This document shows, piece after piece, positions 7,569 through 16,411 of a stretch of 64,000 nucleotides of DNA (the stretch's first letter is position 1; each line of letters begins with the position of its first letter). The notes beneath the pieces are model-generated. The model was given only the letters and a program-made list of their open reading frames with translations, was not told the origin of the DNA and did not search any database. The stretch comes from VRUE01 sp963753245. Lineage in GTDB: Bacteria > Actinomycetota > Thermoleophilia > Solirubrobacterales > 70-9. The stretch lies in NCBI GenBank assembly GCA_963753245.1, contig CAVWBK010000002.1:744001-808000 (forward strand), in the 5' to 3' direction. A program made the translations under genes and the position numbers.

Positions 7569-8378
7569 CTAAGCCTTGGATGTCAGGGCCGCTGCCGCCT
7601 CGGGAGTCGCGACTCGGAAGCTGAAGCTCTCCTCCAAAAAGAGGTCGACGGAGGAGGCGTCGTGATTCTCGTAGCCGATCGCCAGGTCCTGGCCCGATTC
7701 GAACAGGAAATCGCCCCCACGCAGGCTGACCACAACCGCGCCCCTGACCCCTGGCGCCCAGACGATCGGGCCGCCGAGCAGGATCTGCTCGAGGTGATCG
7801 AAGAGCGGGTAGCCGCCGTGCTCGGCGGTCTCGATCACCCGGGTGTACTCGTCGGGGCCGAGCGCCAGGCCGTAGGGGCCACCGACCGCGGCGGAGCGCA
7901 CCGACTCCACGGCTCGCGCCACCCATCGCGGGTATCCGTCGACCTCGCCGAGCTTCTCGGGTTCAAACGGCGAGGCCTCGGCGATTCCGGCAATCCCGGC
8001 CTCGGCCCATCCGTGGAAAACGGCAGCGTTCTCGCAGGTCGCAATTCTCAACGCGGCTTCATCCAGCGGCTCAAGCTCAACGTCGACGGCGCCGCGATCG
8101 TTGTCGGCGAGCTCGCCGCGGGCAATCGAGAAGTCCGCCCGCAGCTCGACCAGCGGTAGGACTTGGCGCCTGCGTGCCTCGACGCCGCCGCCGTCGGGCG
8201 GGGCGACGTCCTCAACCCGCCCGAGGTCGGTCGCCGAGTGCTCCCAGCCCAGCGGCCCGCGGAAATCGACCAGGCGCCGGGCGCCCAGGGGGCCGTGCAG
8301 GCGCTCGCGCGCCTCATCGTCGAGCAGCTTCCAGTTACCGTCGGAGAGCGGAGCGATCCCACGCAGAAGGTGGTTCAT
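7569..8378 (-). CDS. Family 1 encapsulin shell protein
   Basis: 269 residues, the usual size of the T=1 encapsulin (linocin M18-like) shell protein with the HK97 capsid fold. Diagnostic segments are MNHLLRGIAPLSDGNWKLLD at the start, 'ARRLVDFRGPLGWEHSATDL' (residues about 33-52), 'VVVSLRGGDFLFESGQDLAI' and the closing 'FLEESFSFRV'. It assembles a cytoplasmic protein compartment that encloses a cargo enzyme. The cargo gene lies directly upstream with a 4-bp ATGA overlap, so both come from one leftward operon. Confidence 0.96.
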   Translation of the reverse strand: MNHLLRGIAPLSDGNWKLLDDEARERLHGPLGARRLVDFRGPLGWEHSATDLGRVEDVAPPDGGGVEARRRQVLPLVELRADFSIARGELADNDRGAVDVELEPLDEAALRIATCENAAVFHGWAEAGIAGIAEASPFEPEKLGEVDGYPRWVARAVESVRSAAVGGPYGLALGPDEYTRVIETAEHGGYPLFDHLEQILLGGPIVWAPGVRGAVVVSLRGGDFLFESGQDLAIGYENHDASSVDLFLEESFSFRVATPEAAAALTSKA

Positions 8379-8785
8379 CGCTCCGCCCCCCTGAGACCGC
8401 CAATTCCGAGCGTGCCGGCCGCCGTAGTCGCAATGCTCGGCGCCGAGCCGTCGCGGGCAGCCGAGCCGCGGTCCTCGGAGGCCGCCTCGGCCGCCTCTCC
8501 GTTCTCGACGATGTCGCCGTCCTGAAATAGGACGCCCTCGGCAATCGCCCGCCAGCGCGGGGTCCGCCGGAGCAGCGACTCGAGGTTCATCACGAAGTGC
8601 TTGAACTCCTCGCCCTGGGCGTCTTCCATGATCGCCCGCGCCTCGGCGTCGTTCTCGACCGCGAGACGCTGCTGGTACCAGCCGATCGCCTGCGACTCCT
8701 CTTCGAGCGAGGCGCAGAGACGGGCGAACGTGCGCGTCTCCGACGAAAGCTCCTCAGGTGGCTCGTGGTACTGGTCGAAACCCAC
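8375..8785 (-). CDS. Encapsulated ferritin (EncFtn), encapsulin cargo
   Basis: 136 residues. The two-helix ferritin-like domain (residues about 12-90) keeps the acidic 'SLEEESQAIGWYQQRL' helix and 'GEEFKHF' with Glu59/Glu60 and His63, the ferroxidase ligands of the EncFtn group. A flexible Ala/Ser-rich linker leads to the C-terminal targeting peptide TLGIGGLRG, which matches the encapsulation tag of this cargo class. EncFtn oxidises Fe(II) at dimer interfaces and relies on the shell for mineral storage. The stop codon overlaps the shell start. Confidence 0.94.
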   Translation of the reverse strand: MGFDQYHEPPEELSSETRTFARLCASLEEESQAIGWYQQRLAVENDAEARAIMEDAQGEEFKHFVMNLESLLRRTPRWRAIAEGVLFQDGDIVENGEAAEAASEDRGSAARDGSAPSIATTAAGTLGIGGLRGAER

Positions 8786-8944
8786 GACGACGCTCCTTTC
8801 GATCGATCGGCCGGATAGGGGTGCGGCGGGCGCACCCCGCCCACATCTTGTATCGCATGACGGGACCCTTCAGGGGCCGCCGGTAAACCCGCGCCCACCA
8901 CCCGCTATCCTGTTTTAAGACTAACTACAGAAATTGGACTTACC
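8786..8944. promoter_or_regulatory. Divergent promoter region between encapsulin operon and lon
   Basis: 159 bp that must hold both promoters. The AT-rich stretch at 8905-8940 just before the lon ATG is the likely lon promoter. No HspR (HAIR) or iron-box palindrome was recognised by eye. Confidence 0.4.
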
Positions 8945-11254
8945 ATGGCCTATCTCTTAATTCCGCTTGACGACGCACTCGTGTTCCCCGGCGTTTCCGC
9001 GACCCTCTCGATCGACACCAGCGAGGAGGAGCGCGTTTTCCTCCTGCCCCGTAGCGACGGTGAGTTCGGCCGCGTAGGCGTCGTCGCGGAGGTGGTCGAG
9101 AGCGGCCGTTCGCGCCGTGGCCGCCCGGCGGCAACGGTGGTCGGCCTTCATCGCGGGCTCGCCGGAGCGGCGATCGCCGGCGAGGAGGGCGACGGCGGCT
9201 CCCTGCGTATCGAGGTGCAAGAGGTCCACGATGGCAACCCCGACGACGAGCACACAAAGGAGCTAGCGCGCGAGTACCGCGCCCTGGTCGAGGAGATCCT
9301 CGAGCTTCGTGGCGACGATGGCCGCGTCGCCAACTTCCTGCGCTCGATCGACGAGCCGGGGGCGCTCGCCGACACGACCGGCCTCTCCCCCGACATCTCG
9401 AACGAGAACAAGCTACGGCTGCTGGAGGCCATCGACGTCACCGCCCGGCTCGAGCTGGCCGTCGAGCTGCAGCGCGAGCGCCTGACGGAGCTTCAAGTCC
9501 GGTCCAGAATCCGTGACGACGTCGAGTCCGGGGCTCAGAAGCAGCAACGCGAGTACTTCTTGCGCAAGCAGATGGAGTCGATTCGCAAAGAGCTCGGCGA
9601 GGACGAGACCGATCTGATCGCCGAGTACGAGGAGAGGATCGCCGAGGCCGAGATGCCGGAGGCGGTCGCCGAGCAGGCCGAAAAGGAGCTGCGCCGGCTC
9701 GAGCGCCAGGGCGAGGAATCGCCGGAGGGGTCGATGATCCGCAGCTATCTCGATTGGCTGATCACGGTGCCGTGGGGCAAGCGCTCCGAGGAGCGGCTCG
9801 AGCCCGCCCATACCCGCGAGGTCCTCGACTCCGACCACGCCGGCCTCGACGACGTCAAGAAGCGGATCACCGAGTTCGTCGCCGTGCGCAGGCTGCGCCA
9901 GGAGCGCGGCGTCGAGGACGATGGCCGGGCCAACGGCACGATCCTCACCCTGGTCGGGCCTCCCGGCACCGGCAAGACCTCGATCGGCGAGTCGATCGCC
10001 CGCAGCCTTGGGCGCGAGTTCATCCGGCTCAGCCTCGGTGGCCTGCATGACGAGGCCGAGATTCGCGGTCACCGCCGCACCTACATCGGCGCCCTGCCAG
10101 GACGGATCGTCCGCGCGCTGCGTGACGCCGGCACGATGAACCCGGTGATCCTGCTCGACGAGGTCGACAAGGTCGGTGCCGACTGGCGCGGCGACCCGAC
10201 GGCGGCGCTACTCGAGGTGCTCGACCCGGCCCAGAACAATACCTTCCGCGACAACTACCTTGATGTCGAGATCGACCTCTCCGAGGTCGTCTTCATCGCC
10301 ACCGCGAACCTGCTCGACACGATCCCGGCCCCGCTGCTCGACCGCATGGAGCTGATCCGCTTCGACGGCTACACGACCGAGGAGAAGCTGGCGATCGCCA
10401 AGGGCTACCTTCTGCCCCGGCAGCTAACCCGGAATGGCCTGCTGGCCAAGGAGGTCGAGGTCGACGACGAGGTCCTGCGCGGCGTCATCGCGGAATACAC
10501 CCGCGAGGCGGGTGTGCGCCAGCTTGAGCGCGAACTGGGCAAGCTGCTGCGCGGTGCGGCGATGCGGATCGCCGCCGGCGAGGCGAAGGCCGCCGAGACG
10601 AAGCTGAGGATCGACGCCGAGTTCCTGCGCGAGACGTTGGGCCGGCAGAAGTTCTTCCAGGAGTCGGTGGAGCGCACCGCAATCCCGGGCGTCTCGACGG
10701 GCCTGGCGGTGACCGGAACCGGCGGCGACATCCTCTTCATCGAGGCAACCGCGATGGACGGCGACAAGGGCCTCGTCCTGACCGGCCAGCTCGGTGATGT
10801 GATGAAGGAGTCGGCCCGAATCGCGCTTTCCTACGTGCGAGCGCACCGCGAAGAGCTGGGCATCGATGCTGATCGGTTCAAGCGCGAGTTCCACCTGCAC
10901 GTGCCCGCCGGGGCGATCCCCAAGGACGGCCCCAGCGCCGGAACGGCGATGACCACCGCGTTGGTCAGCCTGCTGACCGGCCGCCCGGTCAAACACACCG
11001 TGGGGATGACCGGAGAGGTCACCCTCCAAGGACGGGTGCTGCCGATCGGCGGCCTCAAGCAGAAGGTGCTGGCGGCGCACGCCGCCGGGCTGACCGAGGT
11101 GATCGTGCCCGAGCGCAACCGCGGTGACCTCGACGAGGTTCCCGAGGATGTGCGCGAGCAGATGACCTTCCACCCGGTGATGAGCATCGACGAGGTGCTG
11201 GGCCTGGCGCTCGAGCCGGCCGAGAACGGGGCCGATGTCGCCGCGGTGTCGTAG
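8945..11254 (+). CDS. lon: ATP-dependent protease Lon (endopeptidase La)
   Basis: 769 residues, normal LonA length. The N-terminal substrate-recognition domain is short and starts MAYLLIPLDDALVFPGV, followed by a long coiled coil ('YFLRKQMESIRKELGE'). The AAA+ module has Walker A GPPGTGKTS (about residue 338) and Walker B VILLDEVDKV (about 400). The protease domain has the catalytic Ser in PKDGPSAG (Ser664) and the dyad Lys in GGLKQK (about 705-707). It degrades misfolded and regulatory proteins in the cytoplasm. The start ATG follows an AT-rich leader. The 3' end overlaps the HxlR gene. Confidence 0.97.
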   Translation: MAYLLIPLDDALVFPGVSATLSIDTSEEERVFLLPRSDGEFGRVGVVAEVVESGRSRRGRPAATVVGLHRGLAGAAIAGEEGDGGSLRIEVQEVHDGNPDDEHTKELAREYRALVEEILELRGDDGRVANFLRSIDEPGALADTTGLSPDISNENKLRLLEAIDVTARLELAVELQRERLTELQVRSRIRDDVESGAQKQQREYFLRKQMESIRKELGEDETDLIAEYEERIAEAEMPEAVAEQAEKELRRLERQGEESPEGSMIRSYLDWLITVPWGKRSEERLEPAHTREVLDSDHAGLDDVKKRITEFVAVRRLRQERGVEDDGRANGTILTLVGPPGTGKTSIGESIARSLGREFIRLSLGGLHDEAEIRGHRRTYIGALPGRIVRALRDAGTMNPVILLDEVDKVGADWRGDPTAALLEVLDPAQNNTFRDNYLDVEIDLSEVVFIATANLLDTIPAPLLDRMELIRFDGYTTEEKLAIAKGYLLPRQLTRNGLLAKEVEVDDEVLRGVIAEYTREAGVRQLERELGKLLRGAAMRIAAGEAKAAETKLRIDAEFLRETLGRQKFFQESVERTAIPGVSTGLAVTGTGGDILFIEATAMDGDKGLVLTGQLGDVMKESARIALSYVRAHREELGIDADRFKREFHLHVPAGAIPKDGPSAGTAMTTALVSLLTGRPVKHTVGMTGEVTLQGRVLPIGGLKQKVLAAHAAGLTEVIVPERNRGDLDEVPEDVREQMTFHPVMSIDEVLGLALEPAENGADVAAVS

Positions 11255-11552
11255 CTGTTCGCCCGTGCCGCCTGCGGCGCGGGCGATGGCCAGACTCCTC
11301 GAGCGCCGCTGGACGCTGGCGACGATCTACGCCTCCGCCGGCGGCGCCACCCGGTTCAACGAGTTCCGCCAGGCACTCCCTGGAGTCTCGCCGACGACGC
11401 TCTCGGAGCGACTCGACCAGTTGGAGAAGGCCGGCGTAGTCGAGCGCGCTCTCGTCCCCGGCCGCCCACCGCATACCGAGTACGTCCTCACTGCGCAGGG
11501 CAAGCGACTGGCTCGGGCGGTAACGGGTCTGCTCGGATCACCCGTTCGGTAG
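11235..11552 (+). CDS. HxlR-family transcriptional regulator
   Basis: 105 residues. It is a winged-helix protein with 'LLERRWTLATIYAS', 'TRFNEFRQALPGVSPTTLSE' and 'RLDQLEKAGVVER', the standard HxlR core with the recognition helix at about residues 50-65. The annotated ATG lies 20 bp inside the end of lon; a downstream ATG at 11287 is possible but would remove the N-terminal helix with its Cys residues, which in some relatives sense redox or aldehyde stress. It is likely co-transcribed with lon and closed by the hairpin at 11552. Confidence 0.85.
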   Translation: MSPRCRSCSPVPPAARAMARLLERRWTLATIYASAGGATRFNEFRQALPGVSPTTLSERLDQLEKAGVVERALVPGRPPHTEYVLTAQGKRLARAVTGLLGSPVR

Positions 11553-11577
11553 GCGCCGGCCTCAACCGGCCGGCGCC
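11552..11577 (+). terminator. Hairpin terminator after lon-HxlR
   Basis: Perfect 10-bp stem GGCGCCGGCC / GGCCGGCGCC with loop TCAACC, directly after the HxlR stop codon. There is no T-run, as is common in high-GC actinobacteria. Confidence 0.65.
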
Positions 11578-11982
11578 CCCCCAAACGCGTGCCACCGGCC
11601 CCGTGCACTCGGGGTTCGTGCCCAGGCCGAGCCCTCGATGGCAATGGAGATGATCGCGCCTCCGAGGCCGGCTCGGAGAGACTGACGGCGTGACTCGCCG
11701 CGACCTCGATGAACCGGCCCTTCCCGACATCGCGCACTGTGCCGGACGGATCATCCGATCCCTGTGCCGAGCAGGCACCGGCTCTCCTTGTCCCTCCACA
11801 CTGCATTGGCGCTCACGCCTCGAGAGCATCGACGCTCGATGGAACCTGGGCGTCGGTGATGAACCCGGCGGCTTCGGGAACGACGTCACCCGCAAAGGAA
11901 GCCGAAAAGGTGTCCCTGTCGAGGAACAGAACAGGTTGACGGCTCTCGAGATTCCGCGGTGAGAGCCGCCGTCGCATCCCGT
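11578..11982. other. Intergenic region, no gene supported
   Basis: About 405 bp. A 90-codon plus-strand frame (11690-11962) has no recognisable family and its composition does not look coding. I saw no RNA or repeat. Confidence 0.45.
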
Positions 11983-13614
11983 TTAAATCCCTCCCTCGCC
12001 CTCGCCAGCCTCAGACCCTCGGTCGCCCCGGGAGATGATTACGGCACGATTAACCGCTTCTAGCCCGCCCTTCCTAGAGGCTTTCCCCTGCCCCGCCGGA
12101 GCCGGGCTGAGCGGGGTACCAGCCACCGCGCAACTTGGCTCAAGACTGGGCGGTAGCTCCTGCGCCAACGGTTTCGCGCCGCCAACCGAGCGCTCGAGAA
12201 CATCGTCCCTGATGGTGGTCCAGGCGAGAATCGCCGCCGCAAAGGAGGTCCCGGCGGCGACCCTCATTGCGATCGGGAACCCGTGTGCCATAGCTGCGGA
12301 GTTCTGGAAATCAGCGCCAGAAAGCCCCGCGGCGAGCGGGAGCACCGCAACAGCGAGCAGCTGACCCAATCGTGAGAGGACGTTGTTGACCCCCGATGCG
12401 ATTCCGGCGTGCCGAGCGTCAACGCTTGCCAGCACAGTCGCCGTGATCGGTGTGATGACCGCTGCAAGGCCAACTCCAAAGACGACAAGTGAGGGCATCA
12501 CGGCGGTTGTGAATTCATCCCCCGCACTGATATTGGACATGAGCAGCAACCCAATGCTGGTTAGGAGGGCGCCGACCGCAAGCGGGATCCGCGGTCCGAT
12601 GCGCTGGGCGAGCGCGCCTGACGGAACGGAGAGCGTAAGCAGTATGAACGTGATCGGGAGCGTGGCGGCACCGGCCTGCAGAGCCGAGTAGCCCAGGGTC
12701 GCCTGCAGGAACGCGACGAACAGGAAAATCACGCCTCCGAGTGCTGCGTAGGTAAGCAACGCAACAAGGTTGGCGCTGGCGAACTGACGCGAAGAAAAGA
12801 TCTCAAGCGGGAGCATGGGGTGATCGCTTCGGCGCTCGACCCGCACGAATCCGGCGGATGCTGCGATTCCGACAAAAACGGCCGCAATCACCGCCTCGGT
12901 CGGTCCCCGCCCCGCTTGGATCAACGCGAAGCAAAAGGATCCGATGCCGAGCACAGCAAGCGAGGCGCCTCGAAAGTCGGGGCCGCCCGTGAGCGTGGGG
13001 TCGCGCGTCTCCGGCACGTGGCGTTTCGCTGCGGCGATGACCAGGATCCCGATCGGGAGGTTGATGAGGAAAATGGCCCGCCAAGACACGGCATCGGTGA
13101 GATAACCCCCCAGGAGGGGTCCGATCGCGGCCGCGATCGCACCGAGCGCGGCCCATGCACCGATCGCCCGAACGCGGTCGTCGGGGTGAAAGACGGCATC
13201 GACGATTGCGAGGGTTGCCGGAATGAGGAGGGCACCGCCAATGCCCTGAAGAATCCGGCCGCAGATCAGCAGCCCGACGCTCGGTGCCGCTGCGCAAAGG
13301 GCTGAGGCGACCACGAATATGACTACGCCCAGCTCGAAAATTCGCCGGCGTCCGTAGCGGTCTCCAAGCGATCCGCCAAGCAAGATTAGAGCCGCGAGAG
13401 TGAGCACATAGCCGTCGAGGATCCACTGCAGACCAACGAAGTCCGCGCCGAGGTCGTCGCCGATCGCGGGAAGGGAGACGTTGACGACCGTCGCCTCCAG
13501 CAAGGTCACCACGTCGCCAAGCACGGCGACCGCCAGCACCCATCGTCCGGTGGAGGAGGCGAGACGCACTGAGCCAACGTCATCGGCCACAGCCCGTAAC
13601 GCGGGGGCGCTCAC
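11983..13614 (-). CDS. MFS drug exporter, DHA2 (EmrB/QacA) family
   Basis: 543 residues with about 14 predicted membrane helices. It has motif A in the 2-3 loop (GGSLGDRYGRRRIF), the drug/H+ antiporter motif C region 'AIAAAIGPLLGGYL', and the helix 1 motif 'LLEATVVNVSLPAIGDDL' characteristic of DHA2 exporters. The C-terminus is a polar cytoplasmic tail. It probably exports amphipathic toxic compounds using the proton gradient. An SDR gene lies 245 bp upstream on the same strand, and no dedicated regulator is adjacent. Confidence 0.93.
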   Translation of the reverse strand: MSAPALRAVADDVGSVRLASSTGRWVLAVAVLGDVVTLLEATVVNVSLPAIGDDLGADFVGLQWILDGYVLTLAALILLGGSLGDRYGRRRIFELGVVIFVVASALCAAAPSVGLLICGRILQGIGGALLIPATLAIVDAVFHPDDRVRAIGAWAALGAIAAAIGPLLGGYLTDAVSWRAIFLINLPIGILVIAAAKRHVPETRDPTLTGGPDFRGASLAVLGIGSFCFALIQAGRGPTEAVIAAVFVGIAASAGFVRVERRSDHPMLPLEIFSSRQFASANLVALLTYAALGGVIFLFVAFLQATLGYSALQAGAATLPITFILLTLSVPSGALAQRIGPRIPLAVGALLTSIGLLLMSNISAGDEFTTAVMPSLVVFGVGLAAVITPITATVLASVDARHAGIASGVNNVLSRLGQLLAVAVLPLAAGLSGADFQNSAAMAHGFPIAMRVAAGTSFAAAILAWTTIRDDVLERSVGGAKPLAQELPPSLEPSCAVAGTPLSPAPAGQGKASRKGGLEAVNRAVIISRGDRGSEAGEGEGGI

Positions 13615-13858
13615 TGTGTCTGCGGTGCCGCAGACCAGATCGGCATTGCCCCGTAGCTTGGATTCCCCGGACGGCGCTTCGGTCCGATGGCCCTTACCAC
13701 CAGATGGCTTGCTGATCCCGAACGGGGCTCAGCTCCTGTGATGGTGTGATCGCTGGTCTTTCCCACGCCGGCTCGATTCGAGGGGGTTGACTACGGAGGC
13801 ACCCAGCCGCGGCAAACGCGAAGGCACGTTACTGCAGCGCCCTGCCGCTGCCACCCCG

Positions 13859-14533
13859 CTATGTGCCTGTGAACCGATACTCAGTCCGCCAGGCATCCTT
13901 CGGGTCGGTGTGGGCAGTCCAGAAAAGCTCCGCGATGTTGTCCGGATCGAAATCCGTCCCCGCTTTGACGGCACCGGCGATCGTGACGGTCGCAGCGTGA
14001 ATGCCATCCTCCTCGACGTCGGCGGCAATCAGCGTCTGCGCCGAGCGCAGGGCGGCCTTCCCCATGGAGAGGCTCGCAAGTGCGGGAACCGGATTGTCGG
14101 CGAAGCCACCGCTGGTCACCAGCAGGGTGCCGCCGCCAGCCGCCCGCAGGACGGGCGCGGCCACCTGTGCCGCGACGACCGCGCCGAGAGCATCAACGTC
14201 GTGGGCGGTTCGGAGCCGCTCGATGGTGGCGTCGAGGATCTCGCCCGGATCTGGCAGGGCAGCGTTGTATACGACGACAACGGGAGCCCCAGGGGCATCG
14301 AAGATACGTTCGAGTGTCTTGCGATAGCTGTCCAGATCCTCGATATCCGCGCCAACTGCCTCTATCTCAAGCCCCTCGCTGCGTAATTCGGGGGCGAGCC
14401 GGTCGATCGTTTCGCCGCGGGAGATGAGCGTGCCACGGAAACCATCGCGGCCGAAACGTCTAACCACGGCGGCGCCCACTCCTGGTCCGGCTCCGATCAG
14501 CAGGAGATGATGTGGGTCAACGGTCTCGAGCAT
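13859..14533 (-). CDS. SDR-family oxidoreductase-like protein lacking the catalytic Tyr
   Basis: 224 residues from the ATG at 14533 (MLETVDPHHLLLIGAG); an in-frame ATG at 14581 would add 16 residues. The Rossmann glycine motif GAGPGVGAAV is clear, and the 'VVYNAA' strand corresponds to the family NNAG. In the active site the Ser (VTSGG) and Lys (SMGKAAL) remain, but the position four before Lys is Leu instead of Tyr. It may be an atypical SDR or a non-catalytic binding protein. It is transcribed toward the MFS exporter. Confidence 0.85.
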   Translation of the reverse strand: MLETVDPHHLLLIGAGPGVGAAVVRRFGRDGFRGTLISRGETIDRLAPELRSEGLEIEAVGADIEDLDSYRKTLERIFDAPGAPVVVVYNAALPDPGEILDATIERLRTAHDVDALGAVVAAQVAAPVLRAAGGGTLLVTSGGFADNPVPALASLSMGKAALRSAQTLIAADVEEDGIHAATVTIAGAVKAGTDFDPDNIAELFWTAHTDPKDAWRTEYRFTGT

Positions 14534-14692
14534 ATGCAACCTCCGGCAAGAAACATTCGCCCGGCTCGCAGCCTGGGCCACTTTCCTTGGAGTCGAATCC
14601 GACGCAGGTCACAATGATCCGGATGAGAAATCTTTACCACATGAATCGATTCGCCCGGGTCAGGCAAACGGCAGCGGACTTTCGTTTCCGCG

Positions 14693-14896
14693 ATGTCCTC
14701 CTTCCCGCCGCGGGAACACCCCCCAGGCGACGGGGCTCGAGACGGAAGTCGTGAATCAGGCGACAGCCCTAACGCCACCTCGTTGAAGGAAGTCTATCCG
14801 GTCGACGCCGATACCTGGCTCGTGCGCGCTGTTGACGACAGCAACGGAGCCGAAGGAACCGTGGAGCTAACGGTGAGCGTCGCCTACTGGAAATAG
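14693..14896 (+). pseudogene. Possible C-terminal fragment of a secreted protein gene
   Basis: The last 45 codons (LKEVYPVDADTWLVRAVDD, then GTVELTVSVAYWK) read like the beta-rich end of an exported protein, while the start of the frame does not. It has no signal peptide or plausible start. It may be the tail of a lost YANV-type gene. This is an inference from composition only. Confidence 0.3.
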
Positions 14897-15047
14897 GCGC
14901 TCGACGGCGCGACCTTGGCTTCGACCGCATCGCCGCCCATCCAGTCCGGGCAGTCCTCGCTGCCGCGTAGCCGCCGTTTCTGTTCTGGATAAGGCTGTCT
15001 TCGTGGGAGGGGAATCCATGGTGGGTTCCCACCAGCCGCTTTGAGAC
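14897..15047. other. Intergenic, nothing recognised
   Basis: Together with 14534-14692 this makes a low-density stretch around the fragment at 14693-14896. No promoter or RNA stood out. Confidence 0.35.
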
Positions 15048-15308
15048 CTAGACGTTGATGGTTCCGTCTGGGTCCAAGGTCAACGGCGCCCAAAAATCCG
15101 GACCGACCGAGACGCCAGGCACGACGCCAGGAATCCCCCCTTGATCCATCGCCCTGTACTCATATCCGCCGGGTGGCAACCCCAGGCCTGCGCTCTGCTC
15201 GCGGAGATCCTTGAACGCGTCGACAACGGCCGTGTCGCCGCTGCCCTCTCCTGTTCCAACCGGCTGCGGCTCACCGTCGGGAGTTACGTACCTAAAAGCA
15301 AAGACCAT
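15048..15308 (-). CDS. Small hypothetical protein
   Basis: 86 residues from ATG 15308 (MVFAFRYVTPDGEPQPVGTG). There is no signal peptide, membrane helix or known motif. The composition is Gly/Pro/Asp-rich and ends in 'APLTLDPDGTINV'. Codon third positions are GC-rich as in real genes of this window. It is likely a small cytoplasmic protein of unknown role, flanked by regions without genes. Confidence 0.5.
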   Translation of the reverse strand: MVFAFRYVTPDGEPQPVGTGEGSGDTAVVDAFKDLREQSAGLGLPPGGYEYRAMDQGGIPGVVPGVSVGPDFWAPLTLDPDGTINV

Positions 15309-15334
15309 GCCGGGAGCCTAGCGCGCTAGGTGGC

Positions 15335-15515
15335 CCGGCTAAACGCGAATCACGGGGAACCACGCTGGCAAATGGTTTCGCCTCCTTGGTGGTATCGCGA
15401 GGTCAAACCGATCCACCACAAGGGAAAGCGGTGACTAGGGTGCGAATCCACCCTCCGGGGACCGATCGCAAATGCCCGAACTTCCTCACGGCAGATCGCG
15501 AGCTCTGAGGCGGTG
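15335..15515 (+). ncRNA. Possible decayed c-di-AMP (ydaO/yuaA-type) riboswitch
   Basis: On the plus strand the order of blocks resembles the ydaO/yuaA riboswitch: GGGGAACCA at 15354, GGGTGCGAATCC at 15438, CCGGGGACCG, CCCGAAC at 15475, then a CGGCAGATCGCGAG block in place of the usual CAGCTAACCTCG. Some conserved positions differ. No plus-strand gene follows, so it would be an orphan. The call rests on remembered consensus and needs a covariance search. Confidence 0.35.
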
Positions 15516-15619
15516 TCTGAATTCAAGCGGCAGCGTGATCCACCGAAGCCGGAACCGGCGAAGCTCCTCGCCCGGTCGATGAGACGATCGACCTGGTCGG
15601 CCTCGGTCCGGCGTCAGAC

Positions 15620-15817
15620 CTAACCGACCGCCACGCCCCCGCCCTCCTCGAAACGCGGGAAGCACGGGGTGTGGACTGGAATCGGCGGCAAGTCAGGCGC
15701 GGGCTTCTTATTTCCCTCACCGTCATCGACCATCGGATGCGCCAGAGTCATGTCATCGCCGTGCCAGATGGGCTCGCCGCAGACCGGGCAGAGGAGCGGT
15801 GGGCCTGATGTCTCCAT
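15620..15817 (-). CDS. Small zinc-ribbon-like hypothetical protein
   Basis: 65 residues from ATG 15817. The start carries LLCPVCGEPIWHGDD with a CxxC pair, and further His and Cys residues follow (LAHPMV, VHTPCF), enough for a single structural zinc site. It has no membrane helix. The family and function are unknown. It stands alone on the minus strand. Confidence 0.5.
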   Translation of the reverse strand: METSGPPLLCPVCGEPIWHGDDMTLAHPMVDDGEGNKKPAPDLPPIPVHTPCFPRFEEGGGVAVG

Positions 15818-16123
15818 CCACCCAGCCTATCTGAGCCTGGCATGCTGTTGCCCCAGGGTCCACCGCGCCTGAGCGGGCTTCCTCGACAGCCGGGTAGAAC
15901 TTCGGGGTCTCAATCTCCTCTTTCAACAGCGCCGCAGATGAGCGTCACCGGAGGTATCAGCAGGGTCTCCGCATCTGCCACGCAGGTCTTCGCGACGTGG
16001 CTCGGGCTCTAACCGCGCCGATTTGCGTCACGCGCAAATCCGAGCGCGCACCAGGTGAGATTCTTGGCTGGATTCGGGCAGGCGCCCCGGACTCAATATG
16101 ACACGCCGCCGTGTGTCCGCGCC
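15818..16123. other. Intergenic region, no gene seen
   Basis: 306 bp between two leftward genes. No convincing frame, hairpin or promoter was recognised. Confidence 0.4.
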
Positions 16124-16411
16124 TCAGGCCTGGGACGCTTCGGAGCGAGCGATGCTCAACTCCCAGGTGGCAAACGCCCAGTTTGCTGCCGCCAGCGCCA
16201 GAAACGCCATCGTCCACCCGTACGTCTTCCAATCGTTACCACCAAAGAAGAGCGTAACGCTGCCAAGGGCGGCCAAGACCAAGCCGCTGATGATGCGCAC
16301 GCGTGCAAAATCACGGAGATGCCGATACTCCCACGGCGAGATAATTAGTCGGATGCCAGTCCGCGGGGGAGATGTCCACCACCCGCGAAGATGGGTTGCG
16401 ACAGCCCTCAA
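16124..16411 (-). CDS. Small membrane protein, two helices
   Basis: 95 residues. Two hydrophobic helices (VRIISGLVLAALGSVTLFF and TYGWTMAFLALAAANWAF, about residues 39-57 and 64-84) follow a basic N-terminus. The only start able to give the full frame is TTG 16411, which overlaps the stop of the upstream secreted-protein gene (TTGA), suggesting translational coupling. The function is unknown. Confidence 0.6.
   Translation of the reverse strand: MRAVATHLRGWWTSPPRTGIRLIISPWEYRHLRDFARVRIISGLVLAALGSVTLFFGGNDWKTYGWTMAFLALAAANWAFATWELSIARSEASQA

Noticed and set aside
15335..15515. Reading the blocks at 15335-15515 as a cobalamin or other riboswitch
   Set aside because: The order and spacing of the conserved blocks fit a c-di-AMP element better; no B12 box was seen.
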